Counted from the first letter of the stretch, positions 24,676-34,008 are shown. The stretch: DNA of 64,000 nt from Bryobacteraceae bacterium (GCA_025056865.1 JANWVO010000027.1:62001-126000), one strand, 5' to 3'. Numbers and translations are program-made. Notes: a model not told the origin generated them from the letters alone.

Positions 24676-26475
24676 TCATCGCGGCTCCAGCCACGGTCCC
24701 AGCCACTTCATTACCGGCCAGTCTTCCGGGCGTTCCACCACGCGCACCCATTGCCGGGGCCACTCCGCCGCATCGCTCCGCCCGCCGCCCGGCGTGCGCG
24801 GATCCACCAGCCACAACGGCCGGGGTGCGATGAGGTTTACCAGATCCGGCAGGTCGAAATCGCGCAAGACGCCAGGAATCACGATCTCCGCTGTGCCCTC
24901 GTGCAGCTTCGCCTGCGTGATGGCATACCAGCTTGTGACGCACTGTTCCGCCGCAACGGCCGCAATCCCTTCATCGAGAGCGGCTGCCAGCAGCGCCGCC
25001 ACGCCTGCCGCGCCGCGGCCCCAGACGTAAATTCTCCCCGGATTCACGCCAGGCCTTGAGCGCAGCTCGCCAACGGCCCGAAGCACTGCTTCCGTATGCC
25101 GCGCCACGAGGCTGCGCCCGTGCAGCCACTCCCGCGCCGCCGCCTGGTAAGCGGCGGAGTAGCCGCCACGTCCCTCAGGCAGCGCGCCCAGTTCTGCCTG
25201 TTGCACCGCCAGGCCTGCCTCGGCCAGCGGCTCGGCATCCGGCTTCGGGACGCCGGCCACGACCACGCCGGCAGCACCGGGCCCTGGTTGCACGGAGCCT
25301 GATTTCATGCCGAGTCCCAGCCGCTCCCGGACCAGCGCCCGCAGCTCCTCCGGCCGCCGCAGCGCCAGCGCTTTGCGGCGCGGATAAATTTCCGCCGCTG
25401 CGGCCCGGTTCAGCGTGTACACGGTCTCGCTGCCGAATGAGGTGGCCAGATATCCGGTCGGCGTCACCCAGAGCCTCGACTCCGGCTCGGTTTCGATCTC
25501 GCCCTCGTGATAGGGTTCTTCCACGCCGCGCAGATGCCGGTCGAAGAAACGGACCATCGCTTCGCGCCGCGGCTTGGACCACCCGTGCGCATCGTCGAAC
25601 TCGAAGAACTCCACGCGGCCCGGCGCGTCCAGTTTCTCATAGTATTCCCTGGCCGCCTGATACGTGGCCCGTGCGCCGGCGATAGGGAAATAATCGCGAA
25701 TCGCGGAGGAAATCAAGAAAGGCTTCGGCGCGAAGGCGCGGATGAAATCCACAAAATCGAGCTTCGCGGCCAGGAATCCCGGCCACACCTGCTCGGCGTC
25801 CTGCGGCCCCGGCCCGTCCCAGAGCTCTTTCCACCGCGTGATGTAGCAGGAGGAGACGGCCGCGGCCAGCCGCGGTTCAAACACGGCCAGATAGGCCGCC
25901 TGCGTGCCGCCGCCCGAGTTGCCCGCCACGCCGATCCGCCGCGCGTCCACTTCGGGGCGCGTCGTCAGGTAATCGAACGCGCGGATGCCGTCCCAGATGA
26001 AATAGCGCGCGATGGAGTGGCCCACAAGCAGGCACTGAAGGCCCGCCATGATGTGCTCCTCCACGCCGCCGGGGCGCAGCCGCGGCCGTCCCATTTCGTG
26101 GTCGAAGTACTCGATGCGCTCCCCCTGCCCCGGCGGATCGTAGGCCAGCACCACGTAGCCGCGGCGCACAAGCGAGATCCACGCGCGCTGGTATGTGGCC
26201 GCCGCCTTGCCTGCCTGGCTGTGCCCTGCCGTCCCGATCACTGCGGGGAACGGGCCCTGCCGGCCCAACGGCACATACAGGTTGGCGGTGACGTGGAAGC
26301 CGGGCAGCGAATCAAACAGCAGTTTTTCGACGCGGTAGCCGGGACGCTCGAACACGCCCGTGACACGCGCGTTGAGCGGCGTGCGCATTTCGGGAAGGCC
26401 GCCGATCAGTCCGGCCATCTGCGCCCGGAGCTGATCCGGCGCCTGAAGCAGCGCCAGCAGGAGGAATGCGGTCAT
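24676..26475 (-). CDS. Secreted two-domain alpha/beta hydrolase (acetyl xylan esterase-like); second domain apparently inactive
   Basis: 599 residues with a short signal peptide. Domain 1 (about residues 30-320) has the nucleophile elbow GNSGGG with Ser near 187, Asp near 261 and His near 297 in DDAHGWS, so it should be active. Domain 2 (about residues 400-590) repeats the fold, but its elbow reads WGRGAAG, without Ser. Similar proteins are annotated as acetyl xylan esterase-like or dienelactone-hydrolase-like. Substrate is unknown. It converges with the pseudopilin gene. Confidence 0.72.
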   Translation of the reverse strand: MTAFLLLALLQAPDQLRAQMAGLIGGLPEMRTPLNARVTGVFERPGYRVEKLLFDSLPGFHVTANLYVPLGRQGPFPAVIGTAGHSQAGKAAATYQRAWISLVRRGYVVLAYDPPGQGERIEYFDHEMGRPRLRPGGVEEHIMAGLQCLLVGHSIARYFIWDGIRAFDYLTTRPEVDARRIGVAGNSGGGTQAAYLAVFEPRLAAAVSSCYITRWKELWDGPGPQDAEQVWPGFLAAKLDFVDFIRAFAPKPFLISSAIRDYFPIAGARATYQAAREYYEKLDAPGRVEFFEFDDAHGWSKPRREAMVRFFDRHLRGVEEPYHEGEIETEPESRLWVTPTGYLATSFGSETVYTLNRAAAAEIYPRRKALALRRPEELRALVRERLGLGMKSGSVQPGPGAAGVVVAGVPKPDAEPLAEAGLAVQQAELGALPEGRGGYSAAYQAAAREWLHGRSLVARHTEAVLRAVGELRSRPGVNPGRIYVWGRGAAGVAALLAAALDEGIAAVAAEQCVTSWYAITQAKLHEGTAEIVIPGVLRDFDLPDLVNLIAPRPLWLVDPRTPGGGRSDAAEWPRQWVRVVERPEDWPVMKWLGPWLEPR

Positions 26476-26501
26476 GACGCCCCGATTCTACCGCCGGCCA
26501 C

Positions 26502-27758
26502 TCACCGGAGCCGCCCGGGAAACGGCATGGGCACATCCATGCGGATTTCCTTCAGCCGCCGCGTCCGCATGTCGCCCAGCCAGGGATCCGGATACCGGCG
26601 CGCGAGATCGATCTCGGCCACGGCGAGCTCGCCCCGCTGCGGCGCCTGCGCCACGCGCTTTCCGTCGGGATCCATGATGTAGGTCGGGTGATCGTAACCG
26701 GAGGCTGCGAGGAAGACCCTGTTTTCGATGGCGCGCGCGGCGGCCAGCGTCTCGTCGCCGCCCCAGATGGGCAGCAGGATCAGCTCGGCGCCCTGCGCCG
26801 CCAGCGCCCTCGCCGGGTCGGGGAAGAAGACGTCGTAGCAGATCATCATGCCAACGCGGCCGAAGTCGGTGTCGAAAACCGGCCACGCGTGGCCGGGCGT
26901 CAGCCCGCGCTCCACTTCTTCCCGGGGAAGGTAAACCTTGCGGTATCTGCCCGCGACCCGCCCTTCGCGGTCCACGAGCACGGCCGTGTTGTACACGGCC
27001 CGTCCGTCGCGTTCATAGATGCCCGCGGCCACCCAGGCCCTGTGCCTGCGGGCCAGCTCGCCCAGCTTCGCCGTCGTCGGTCCCGGCACGCTCTCCGCGA
27101 CTTCCACATAGGACCTGCCGGTTCCCACGACGGTGATGCCTTCCGGCAGCAGAATGAGATCGGCGGGCGTGCGCAGCCGCTCGTCGACGAGGCGGAGGAA
27201 CGCGTCGACGCTTTCCTGCGCCGATTGCGTGCGTTCGGGCCGCAGGTTGACAGCGGCGATGCGCACCCGCCGCGGCGCAGGCGCCGGGATCTGCTCGAGC
27301 CGCGCATTGCGCCAGCGCACCTCGCCGGAAGGGGCATTTGCCAGCAGCAGCTCGATCCTCGCCGCGGTGGCTTGTGGAGGCGCGGGCGCGCTGACCCACA
27401 GCACGGTCGCCTCGCCCTGCCGCTCGCTCCAGGCGGCGTATTCCGGCTGTCCCACGCGCCGGCCGGATCCATCCAGCCAATCGACGCGCGCCACCACCTG
27501 CCAGTTCTCCGCCGCCACGCCGCTCGCCTGATATTCCGCCGAGAAGCGGTACCACGCGCCTCCGCGCACGCCCTCCACGCGGCGGACCCAACCTCCGTAC
27601 GCTTCCGGACGCCCGCCGCCGCGGATGATGAGCCACTCGCCTTGCCGCGCCGTCTCCGGCCGCAGCTCGCCGCGCGCGCTCCACACGCTCCACTCCTCCG
27701 GCGCCTGCGCCGCCGCAGCCGCGCACAGCAGGCCAACCGCTGCCAGTGCCCGTGTCAT
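26502..27758 (-). CDS. Secreted nitrilase-superfamily amidohydrolase with N-terminal beta domain
   Basis: 418 residues from ATG 27758 with signal peptide MTRALAAVGLLCAAAAAQA. Residues about 20-160 form an uncharacterised beta-rich domain (RGGAWYRFSAEYQASGV, LLLANAPSGEVRWRNARLE), like a carbohydrate-binding jelly roll. The C-terminal nitrilase domain has the catalytic triad Glu in LLPEGI, Lys in YRKVYLP and Cys in MICYDVFFPDP. Such enzymes cleave C-N bonds in amides; export is unusual for the family. It lies 26 bp upstream of the esterase gene, so the two are probably co-transcribed. Confidence 0.78.
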   Translation of the reverse strand: MTRALAAVGLLCAAAAAQAPEEWSVWSARGELRPETARQGEWLIIRGGGRPEAYGGWVRRVEGVRGGAWYRFSAEYQASGVAAENWQVVARVDWLDGSGRRVGQPEYAAWSERQGEATVLWVSAPAPPQATAARIELLLANAPSGEVRWRNARLEQIPAPAPRRVRIAAVNLRPERTQSAQESVDAFLRLVDERLRTPADLILLPEGITVVGTGRSYVEVAESVPGPTTAKLGELARRHRAWVAAGIYERDGRAVYNTAVLVDREGRVAGRYRKVYLPREEVERGLTPGHAWPVFDTDFGRVGMMICYDVFFPDPARALAAQGAELILLPIWGGDETLAAARAIENRVFLAASGYDHPTYIMDPDGKRVAQAPQRGELAVAEIDLARRYPDPWLGDMRTRRLKEIRMDVPMPFPGRLR

Positions 27759-27800
27759 GGACGGGATCTTATCAGCGGGCGGAGCGAAGGGGAAGGAGAA

Positions 27801-27836
27801 GCCGGGCGGGGATGGCCGCCGCACCGCCCGCCCGGC
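27801..27836 (-). terminator. GC-rich hairpin, possible terminator
   Basis: A perfect 10-bp stem (GCCGGGCGGG paired with CCCGCCCGGC) with a 16-base loop lies just after the stop of the 169-residue gene. On the minus strand it is followed by a pyrimidine-rich stretch but no clean T-run. Confidence 0.4.
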
Positions 27837-27848
27837 AGGAGACCGCGG

Positions 27849-28358
27849 TTACGGATTCACGTTCAGCTTCTTTGCGATGGCGCGCAGCAGCTCGCGGTCG
27901 CCGCGGGTGAAGCCCACCACCTCCTCGTTGGCGAAATTCTTGTTCTTGACAACGACCACGCCGCCAAAATCGAAGGCGAGTTCCTCATCGTCGTGAAGGG
28001 CGCGGCAGGGAACCGGGACGTCGGGCAGTCCGCTCGACGGCTCGTTCGCCCGCTGCTTGTAAGGGATGTTGACCGTGGCCGCCTCGTGCTTCGGCAGCGC
28101 CAGCGGCTCGAAGTAAGGCTTGCCGTCCGGCCCGCGCTTCGGCACGCCGTTCTCGTCGATGGCCAGCGCGTTCTCATAGACGATCACGCGGCGGCTCGAT
28201 TTCAGCGCCTCGGGGTCGTACCAGCACTGCGCGGGACGAGTGGGGTCGAACGGGGGCGGCTCTTCGCCGGTCATCGCCTTGTACTGTTCCCGCGTCTGGA
28301 AGTAGGGGAAAAGATACAGCTCCTGAAGCCCGTACTTGGGCAATGGCAGTGCAGCCAT
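27849..28358 (-). CDS. Conserved-looking protein of unknown function
   Basis: 169 residues from ATG 28358. The start is set by GGAGGTGAT, a perfect match to the 16S anti-Shine-Dalgarno sequence, ending three bases before the ATG. The protein has no signal peptide or membrane helix. It is rich in Pro and aromatic residues early (YLFPYFQTREQYKAMTG) and ends with strand-like FDFGGVVVVKNKNFA and a small helix. I recognise no family. The strong ribosome site implies efficient translation. It is flanked by hairpin and a 124-bp gap before the M20 gene. Confidence 0.65.
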   Translation of the reverse strand: MAALPLPKYGLQELYLFPYFQTREQYKAMTGEEPPPFDPTRPAQCWYDPEALKSSRRVIVYENALAIDENGVPKRGPDGKPYFEPLALPKHEAATVNIPYKQRANEPSSGLPDVPVPCRALHDDEELAFDFGGVVVVKNKNFANEEVVGFTRGDRELLRAIAKKLNVNP

Positions 28359-28482
28359 GGGATCACCTCCGCCCCGCAGTTGCGCCTGCGCGCCGCAACA
28401 AAGGCGGGCCGGATGCTGCACCCGCATGAGATTGCAGGCAGATATTTTCCAGCTCCTGCCGTGACGGGGCGGCCGGAGCGGG

Positions 28483-29907
28483 TCAATGTCCGGTCTGGCC
28501 GGGCCGGCGGTCTTCGGGCAGCAGCGAGCGATAGGTCTGGCCGCGCATCGCCTCTTCGAATGCCGCGCGGGCCTGTTTCACCAGATCCGGCGAAGCCAGC
28601 AGCTCCAGCGTGGCCAGCGTCAGCGCCCGCGCCGCCACCATCATGCCCTTGCGGCCGATCTCCGTCCCGGCGCAGGCCGTCGACTGCCACGTGTGCAGCG
28701 GCACGCCCGGCGGCATCGTCGCCGCGGTGAAGTGGCCCACCGGCACGACCCAGCTCACATCGCCCACATCCGTGGAGACCGACGACAGGGAGGTCTTCGG
28801 CGGCAGCACTTCGGCGGCGCGCTCCAGCGGCGGCATCTCGCGGCCAGCCAGCGTGGCGCGGATCTTCTCGATGAAGGCGCGCTCGGCGTCGGTGTAGCGC
28901 ACGCCCCCGGCCAGCCGCAGGCTGCGGTCGAGCAGGTCGCGCAGCGGCGGGTTGCGCTTGAAATTGGCATACGAAGAGGTGATCTCGATTTCCACCTTCG
29001 TCTCCGTGGCCAGCGCGCCCGCTTCGGCGCACTTCTTCACGCGCTCCCAGATGCGCGCCAGCTCGGCGAGGTCCGGGTGGCGGACGATGATCGACATCTC
29101 GGCGGATTCGGGCACGATGTTGGCCGCCGCGCCGCCGCTGGTGACGATGTAGTGCATCCGTGTCTCCTGCGGCACGTGCTCGCGCATGAGGTTCACGGCG
29201 TGGGCCGTCAGCTCGAGCGCGTCCAGCGCGCTGCGGCCCGCCTCGGGCGCGCCGGCCGCGTGCGCGGGCGTGCCGCGGAAGCGGATGCGCGCGCTGATGT
29301 TGGCCAGGTAGGGGTTGTCGTCCGCGGCGTTGAAATCGCCCGGATGCCAGGCCAGCACGACGTCGGCGTCGCGGAACGCGCCAGCGCGGATCAGGAAGAT
29401 CTTGCCGCCGCCGCCCTCCTCGGCAGGCGTGCCGTAGAACCGGACGGTGCCCTTCAGCCCGAGCGCCAGCATGCGCTCTTTGACGGCAACGGCAGCCAGC
29501 GCCGAAGCGGCGCCGAAGAGATTGTGCCCGCAGCCGTGGCCCGGCGCGCCCTGAACGCGGGGCCGGCGCTCCGGCACGTCCTCCTGCGAAAGGCCCGGCA
29601 GCGCGTCATACTCGCCCAGAATCCCGATCACCGGCCTGCCCTCGCCCCATTCGGCGGCGAACGCCGTCGGCATGCCTTCGAAGCTGCGGATCCGGAAGCC
29701 GTGCTTTTCCAGCTCTGCGCGCAGCAGCGCCGAACTCTGCTTCTCCTGCCAGCCCACTTCGGGCTGTTCCCAGATCTGGCGCGAGATCTCGCGGAAGCGC
29801 GGCGCGAGCTTTTCCACCGCGTCGAGCGCGGCGCGCTGCCCCGGATCCTGCGCCGCGGCGAGCAGGGAAGCCAGGGCCAGTCCCAGCGTGGCACGATGGT
29901 AGGTCAT
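28483..29907 (-). CDS. M20-family amidohydrolase, AbgB-like
   Basis: 474 residues, with a likely signal peptide (MTYHRATLGLALASLLAAAQ). M20D features are present: GILGEYDALPGLSQ, GHGCGHNLFGAA with metal-binding His, TPAEEGGGGK, and GTPAHAAGAPEAGRSALDA in the lid domain. It resembles the p-aminobenzoyl-glutamate hydrolase subunit AbgB and related aminoacylases. Substrate is unknown: acyl-amino acids or folate breakdown products are possible. It is divergent from the ppx gene with 35 bp between starts. Confidence 0.8.
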   Translation of the reverse strand: MTYHRATLGLALASLLAAAQDPGQRAALDAVEKLAPRFREISRQIWEQPEVGWQEKQSSALLRAELEKHGFRIRSFEGMPTAFAAEWGEGRPVIGILGEYDALPGLSQEDVPERRPRVQGAPGHGCGHNLFGAASALAAVAVKERMLALGLKGTVRFYGTPAEEGGGGKIFLIRAGAFRDADVVLAWHPGDFNAADDNPYLANISARIRFRGTPAHAAGAPEAGRSALDALELTAHAVNLMREHVPQETRMHYIVTSGGAAANIVPESAEMSIIVRHPDLAELARIWERVKKCAEAGALATETKVEIEITSSYANFKRNPPLRDLLDRSLRLAGGVRYTDAERAFIEKIRATLAGREMPPLERAAEVLPPKTSLSSVSTDVGDVSWVVPVGHFTAATMPPGVPLHTWQSTACAGTEIGRKGMMVAARALTLATLELLASPDLVKQARAAFEEAMRGQTYRSLLPEDRRPGQTGH

Positions 29908-29942
29908 AATCAGAAGCCTAGCCGAGCCGCACGAGGATTTTC

Positions 29943-31475
29943 ATGCCGCGCTACGCCGCCATTGACATCGGCAGCAACTCGGTCCGCATGATGGCCGCCG
30001 ACGTCGACCGCAACGGGCGGTTCGAGGTGCTGGCCGAAGACCGCCAGGTGACGCGGCTCGGCGAAAGCGTCTTCCGCACGGGCAGCATCGACGAAGCGGC
30101 CGCGCGCCGCGTGCTGGAAGTGCTCGAGCGGATGAAGGAGGCTTACGGCGGGCTGGGCGTGCTGGCCGTGCGCGCCGTGGCCACGGCGGCGGTGCGCGAC
30201 GCCTCCAACGGCGAAGAGTTCCTGCGGCGCGCCTCGGCGGTGCTTGGCGAGCCGGTGGAGATGATCTCCGGGCTCGAGGAGGCGCGGCTGATTCACCTGG
30301 GCGTCGAAACGCGCTGGCCGCATCCCGGGCAGCGGATCCTCATCCTCGACATCGGCGGCGGCAGCGCCGAGGTGATCGATGCCGAGCACGGCACGCTGCG
30401 CGCGGCGCTGTCGCGCCCGCTCGGCGCGGTGCGCCTGCGGGAAGTGTTCCTGCGCCACGATCCGCCGCCCGAGGAAGAGCTGGTCCGCATGAACGAGTTC
30501 ATCCAGGAGAAGCTCCATGCGGTGCGGCAGAAGATCCCGCCGGCGGCCTTCGCGCGCTTCATCGGCACGTCGGCTTCGGCGAGCGCGATCGTCTGCGCGG
30601 CCAACCGCATCCCGCGCCAGCGGCGGCAGGAGGCGGACCGGCGGCGCGTGACGACCGCCCAGTTGCGGCGTCTTTACCGCAGCCTTTCGCGGATGAGCGT
30701 GGAAGAGCGCCGCCAGGTGACCGGCATCGGGCCGCGGCGCGCCGAGATCATCGTGCCGGGCGTGGCGGTGATGCTGGCCGTGCTCGAGATGTATCAGGCG
30801 CGGCAGCTCTACTACTGCTCCGCGGGCGTGCGCGACGGCATCCTCCGCGACCTGGCCGAGCGCGGCGCCGGCGTGGAGCGCGTGCTGCTTGACGCCGAGC
30901 AGCGCCGTTTCGTCGAACAGTATGCGCGCCGCTTCGGCGTCGATCTGAAGCACGCCCGCAAGGTGGCGCACTTCGCCCGCGAGCTGTTCACCGCGCTGAC
31001 GCCCTGGCACCGGCTGGAGCCGGAGAAAGGCCGGCTGCTGAAAGCCGCCGCCTATCTGCGCGACACGGGCCACGCCATCAACGACATGGCCCATCACAAG
31101 CATTCGCAGTACATCGTCGCCAACGCCGACCTTGGCGGCTTCACCGATGAAGAGCGGCATCTGGTGGCCATGCTGTGCCGGTACCACCGCAAGGCTCCGC
31201 CTTCGCCGCGGCACGCCGACTATGCGGCGCTGCCGCCCGCGCAGCAGCGGCTGGTGCAATGGCTCTACCCGCTGCTGCGGATCGCCGACGCGCTCGACCG
31301 CAGCCGCGACCAGCGGGTGGAATCGATCACGTGCGCGCTGGACGACGGCGCGCTGACGATTACGATGGAATCGGAGAAGGATCTCGGCCTGGAGCTGTGG
31401 GCCGTCGAGCGCGCCGCGGCCTCCTTCCGCCAGGTGTACGGACGGCAGCTCCGCGCGGTGGTGAAGAAGCGATGA
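29943..31475 (+). CDS. ppx: Exopolyphosphatase/guanosine pentaphosphatase family protein
   Basis: 510 residues. The N-terminal ASKHA domain has IDIGSNSVRM at residue 7 and LDIGGGSAEVID near 137, the two phosphate loops of the Ppx/GppA family. The C-terminal part has HD-like helices with LRDTGHAINDMAHHKHSQY. The enzyme removes terminal phosphates from polyphosphate or pppGpp; which is preferred cannot be told. Its stop overlaps the start of a CHAD-domain gene, matching a recurring polyphosphate link. Confidence 0.87.
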   Translation: MPRYAAIDIGSNSVRMMAADVDRNGRFEVLAEDRQVTRLGESVFRTGSIDEAAARRVLEVLERMKEAYGGLGVLAVRAVATAAVRDASNGEEFLRRASAVLGEPVEMISGLEEARLIHLGVETRWPHPGQRILILDIGGGSAEVIDAEHGTLRAALSRPLGAVRLREVFLRHDPPPEEELVRMNEFIQEKLHAVRQKIPPAAFARFIGTSASASAIVCAANRIPRQRRQEADRRRVTTAQLRRLYRSLSRMSVEERRQVTGIGPRRAEIIVPGVAVMLAVLEMYQARQLYYCSAGVRDGILRDLAERGAGVERVLLDAEQRRFVEQYARRFGVDLKHARKVAHFARELFTALTPWHRLEPEKGRLLKAAAYLRDTGHAINDMAHHKHSQYIVANADLGGFTDEERHLVAMLCRYHRKAPPSPRHADYAALPPAQQRLVQWLYPLLRIADALDRSRDQRVESITCALDDGALTITMESEKDLGLELWAVERAAASFRQVYGRQLRAVVKKR

Positions 31476-32338
31476 CGCTGACCGAACATGCGCGGGCCTC
31501 GCTCGGCGAGCGGATCGGGAAGCTGGAGGAGCAGATCGATCTCGCCCTGAACAACTGCGGCGAGGACGAGGTGCATGATTTCCGCGTCGCCGTGCGGCGC
31601 CTCTCGCAGGCGTTGCGCGTGTTCGGCAATCTGTTCCCCGGCAAGGAGGCGAAGCGGATGCGCAAGGCGCTGAAGCCGGCCCTCGACGCCGCTGCGCACG
31701 TGCGCGACCTCGATGTGGACAGCGAGCTGCTGGTCCGGCTCGGTTTGCGCGGCGATCATCCGCTGCTCGGCAGGATGAAGGAGGACCGCGAGCGGGGGGC
31801 GCTCGCGTTTCTCGGGCAGCTCTACCTGCTGCGGTCGCAGGATGTCCCGCGCGCGTGGCTGGCGCGGCTGGAGCTTCTGCGCGATGTGGCCGAGGACGCC
31901 GGCGGCTTCGCCCGGCGGACGCTGCCGGCCATGGCGGCGGACTTTTTCCGCGCCGGCCGCAAGGCGGCGCTGCACCCGGCGGCGGCCCCGCAACTGCACG
32001 CTTTCCGGCTCGAGGCCAAGCGCTTCCGCTACACGCTGGAACTGTTCACGCGCTTCTACGGGCCTGCGCTCGAAAAGCGCCTGGCGCAGGTGCGCGAGAT
32101 CCAGGGAATTCTCGGCAGGCGGCAGGACTGCGCCGCGACGGAGGCGCTGCTGAAGCCGGCGGCCGGCTTCGACCCCGAGGCGCAGAAGGTGATGCGCGCG
32201 CTCGAACGCCGCGCGCGGAAGCTCGAAGAGGAGTTCGCGCGCTACTGGAAGGAGACGTTCGACCGCGAAGGAGAGGAGCGGCTGTGGGTGGGCTACCTCA
32301 GCCGCCGCATGCCCGCGCCGCGCGGCTCGATAAAATAG
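31472..32338 (+). CDS. CHAD-domain protein
   Basis: 288 residues from ATG 31472. The conserved start of the domain, EDEVHDFRVAVRRLSQALRVF, is followed by HVRDLDVDSELLVRLG and, later, HAFRLEAKRFRYTLELF then REIQGILGRRQDC. These are the conserved His, Arg and Lys of CHAD domains, which bind polyphosphate. The ATGA overlap with ppx suggests the pair handles polyphosphate together. No transmembrane segment is seen. The next gene, lactate permease, starts six bases after its stop. Confidence 0.87.
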   Translation: MTLTEHARASLGERIGKLEEQIDLALNNCGEDEVHDFRVAVRRLSQALRVFGNLFPGKEAKRMRKALKPALDAAAHVRDLDVDSELLVRLGLRGDHPLLGRMKEDRERGALAFLGQLYLLRSQDVPRAWLARLELLRDVAEDAGGFARRTLPAMAADFFRAGRKAALHPAAAPQLHAFRLEAKRFRYTLELFTRFYGPALEKRLAQVREIQGILGRRQDCAATEALLKPAAGFDPEAQKVMRALERRARKLEEEFARYWKETFDREGEERLWVGYLSRRMPAPRGSIK

Positions 32339-32344
32339 CCCTCC

Positions 32345-33973
32345 ATGTGGCAGCAGACCTATGCGCCTCTGGGGGGCAGTCTCGCGCTCTCCGCGCTGGC
32401 CGCGGCCCTGCCCCTGTTCACGCTGCTCTATCTGCTCGGCGTGCGCCGGACCGCCGCGTGGGTGGCGGGGCTGAGCGGACTGGGCGCGGCGGCGGCGGTG
32501 GCGCTGGCCGTTTACCGCATGCCGCCGCTGATGGCGCTGAGCGCCGCGGCCTATGGAGCGGCCTTCGGCCTGTTTCCGATCTGCTGGATCCTCTTCTGGG
32601 CGATCTTCCTGTACCGGCTGTGCGTGGAGACCGGACAGTTTGAAATCATCAAGGACTCGATCGGCGCCATCACCCCGGACCGGCGGCTTCAGGCGTTGCT
32701 GATCGCCTTCGCCTTCGGCGCCTTCATCGAGGGCGCCGCCGGCTTCGGGGCTCCGGTGGCGGTGGCGGCCGCAATGCTGACGGGCCTGGGCTTCTCGCCG
32801 TTCTACGCCGCAGGCATCTGCCTGCTGGCCAACACCGCGCCGGTGGCGTTCGGCTCGATTGGAATTCCGGTGCTGACCCTCGGCGCGATCACGGGGCTGC
32901 CGGTGGAGAAGCTGAGCGCCGCGGTGGGCCGCATCTGCGCGCCCGTCTCGCTGATCGTGCCGGCGTACCTGGTGCTGGTGATGGGCGGATGGCGCGCGCT
33001 GCGGGGCGTGCTGCCGGCGGCGCTGGCCTGCGGCGCGGCCTTCGCCGGCGCGCAGTTCTACGCGTCGAACTACATTGGTCCGGAGCTGACCGACATCCTC
33101 AGTTCGCTCGCCGCGATTGGCGCCTGCCTGGCGGCCACGCGGGTGTGGAAGCCGCGCAACGAGTTCGTCTTCGCCGGCGCGGCAGCGGAAGCCGCGCTGC
33201 CGCCGCGGCACGCCGGGCGGGCGGTGCTGAAGGCATGGGCGCCGTACCTGCTGCTGGTGGCCTGCGTGCTCGCGTGGGGGCGGGCCGACATCAAGGCCGC
33301 GCTGAATTCACTGACCGTGACGGTGGAATGGCCGGGGCTGCACAACCGGGTGGTGCAGATGCCGCCGGCCGTGCCCGCGGAAGCGCCCTATGCGGCGCGC
33401 TACGCGTTCCAGTGGCTGGCAGCCGCGGGGACGGCGTGCATGCTGGCGTGCGCGCTGTCGGCAGCGCTGCTGCGCGCGCCGGCGGCGTTGCTGGCCAGGG
33501 TGCTGAAGGACACCGCATCGCAACTGGCCAAGCCGGTGCTGACGGTGGCGAGCGTGCTGGGGCTGGCGTTTCTGATGAACTATTCGGGCGCGACCGCGAC
33601 GCTGGGGCTGGCGATGGCGGCGACGGGCGCGGCGTTCCCCTTCTTCAGCGCGGTGCTCGGATGGCTCGGCGTGTTCCTCACCGGCAGCGACACGAGCGCG
33701 AATGCGCTGTTCGGCAATCTCCAGAAGGTGACGGCGCAGAGCCTGGGCCTGAACCCGGTGCTGATGGCGGCGTCGAACTCCTCCGGCGGCGTCATGGGCA
33801 AGATGATCTCGCTGCAATCGATCGCGGTGGCGGCGGCGGCGACGGGGATGGCGGCGGGCGAGGAGCCGCGGCTGTTCCGCTTCACGCTGCGCCACAGCGT
33901 GCTGCTGGCTTCGCTCATCGGCCTGCTGGTAACGGCCTACGCGTATCTGGCTCCTTCCTGGATGCCGCGCTGA
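32345..33973 (+). CDS. lctP: L-lactate permease family transporter
   Basis: 542 residues with about 12-14 hydrophobic helices. Family landmarks include FGAFIEGAAGFGAPVAVAAA, ANTAPVAFGSIGIPV and, near the end, FLTGSDTSANALFGNLQ then NSSGGVMGKMIS. These fit the LctP/LldP family, which imports L-lactate, D-lactate or glycolate with protons. It follows the CHAD gene closely and may share its transcript. No lactate dehydrogenase is adjacent. A small hairpin follows its stop. Confidence 0.9.
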   Translation: MWQQTYAPLGGSLALSALAAALPLFTLLYLLGVRRTAAWVAGLSGLGAAAAVALAVYRMPPLMALSAAAYGAAFGLFPICWILFWAIFLYRLCVETGQFEIIKDSIGAITPDRRLQALLIAFAFGAFIEGAAGFGAPVAVAAAMLTGLGFSPFYAAGICLLANTAPVAFGSIGIPVLTLGAITGLPVEKLSAAVGRICAPVSLIVPAYLVLVMGGWRALRGVLPAALACGAAFAGAQFYASNYIGPELTDILSSLAAIGACLAATRVWKPRNEFVFAGAAAEAALPPRHAGRAVLKAWAPYLLLVACVLAWGRADIKAALNSLTVTVEWPGLHNRVVQMPPAVPAEAPYAARYAFQWLAAAGTACMLACALSAALLRAPAALLARVLKDTASQLAKPVLTVASVLGLAFLMNYSGATATLGLAMAATGAAFPFFSAVLGWLGVFLTGSDTSANALFGNLQKVTAQSLGLNPVLMAASNSSGGVMGKMISLQSIAVAAAATGMAAGEEPRLFRFTLRHSVLLASLIGLLVTAYAYLAPSWMPR

Positions 33974-33985
33974 GAAGCATGGGCA

Positions 33986-34005
33986 GGCAGCGGCGCTGCC
34001 GTTTT
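33986..34005 (+). terminator. Short hairpin with T-run
   Basis: GGCAGC, loop GGC, GCTGCC, then GTTTT. A 6-bp stem with a short T-run just after lctP and before the tetR promoter; a weak intrinsic terminator is plausible. Confidence 0.4.
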
Positions 34006-34008
34006 CCG

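Noticed and set aside
26688-28730. A 680-codon plus-strand open frame over the nitrilase and unknown gene
   Set aside because: The minus strand carries the nitrilase triad and a perfect ribosome site; the plus frame has no motif.
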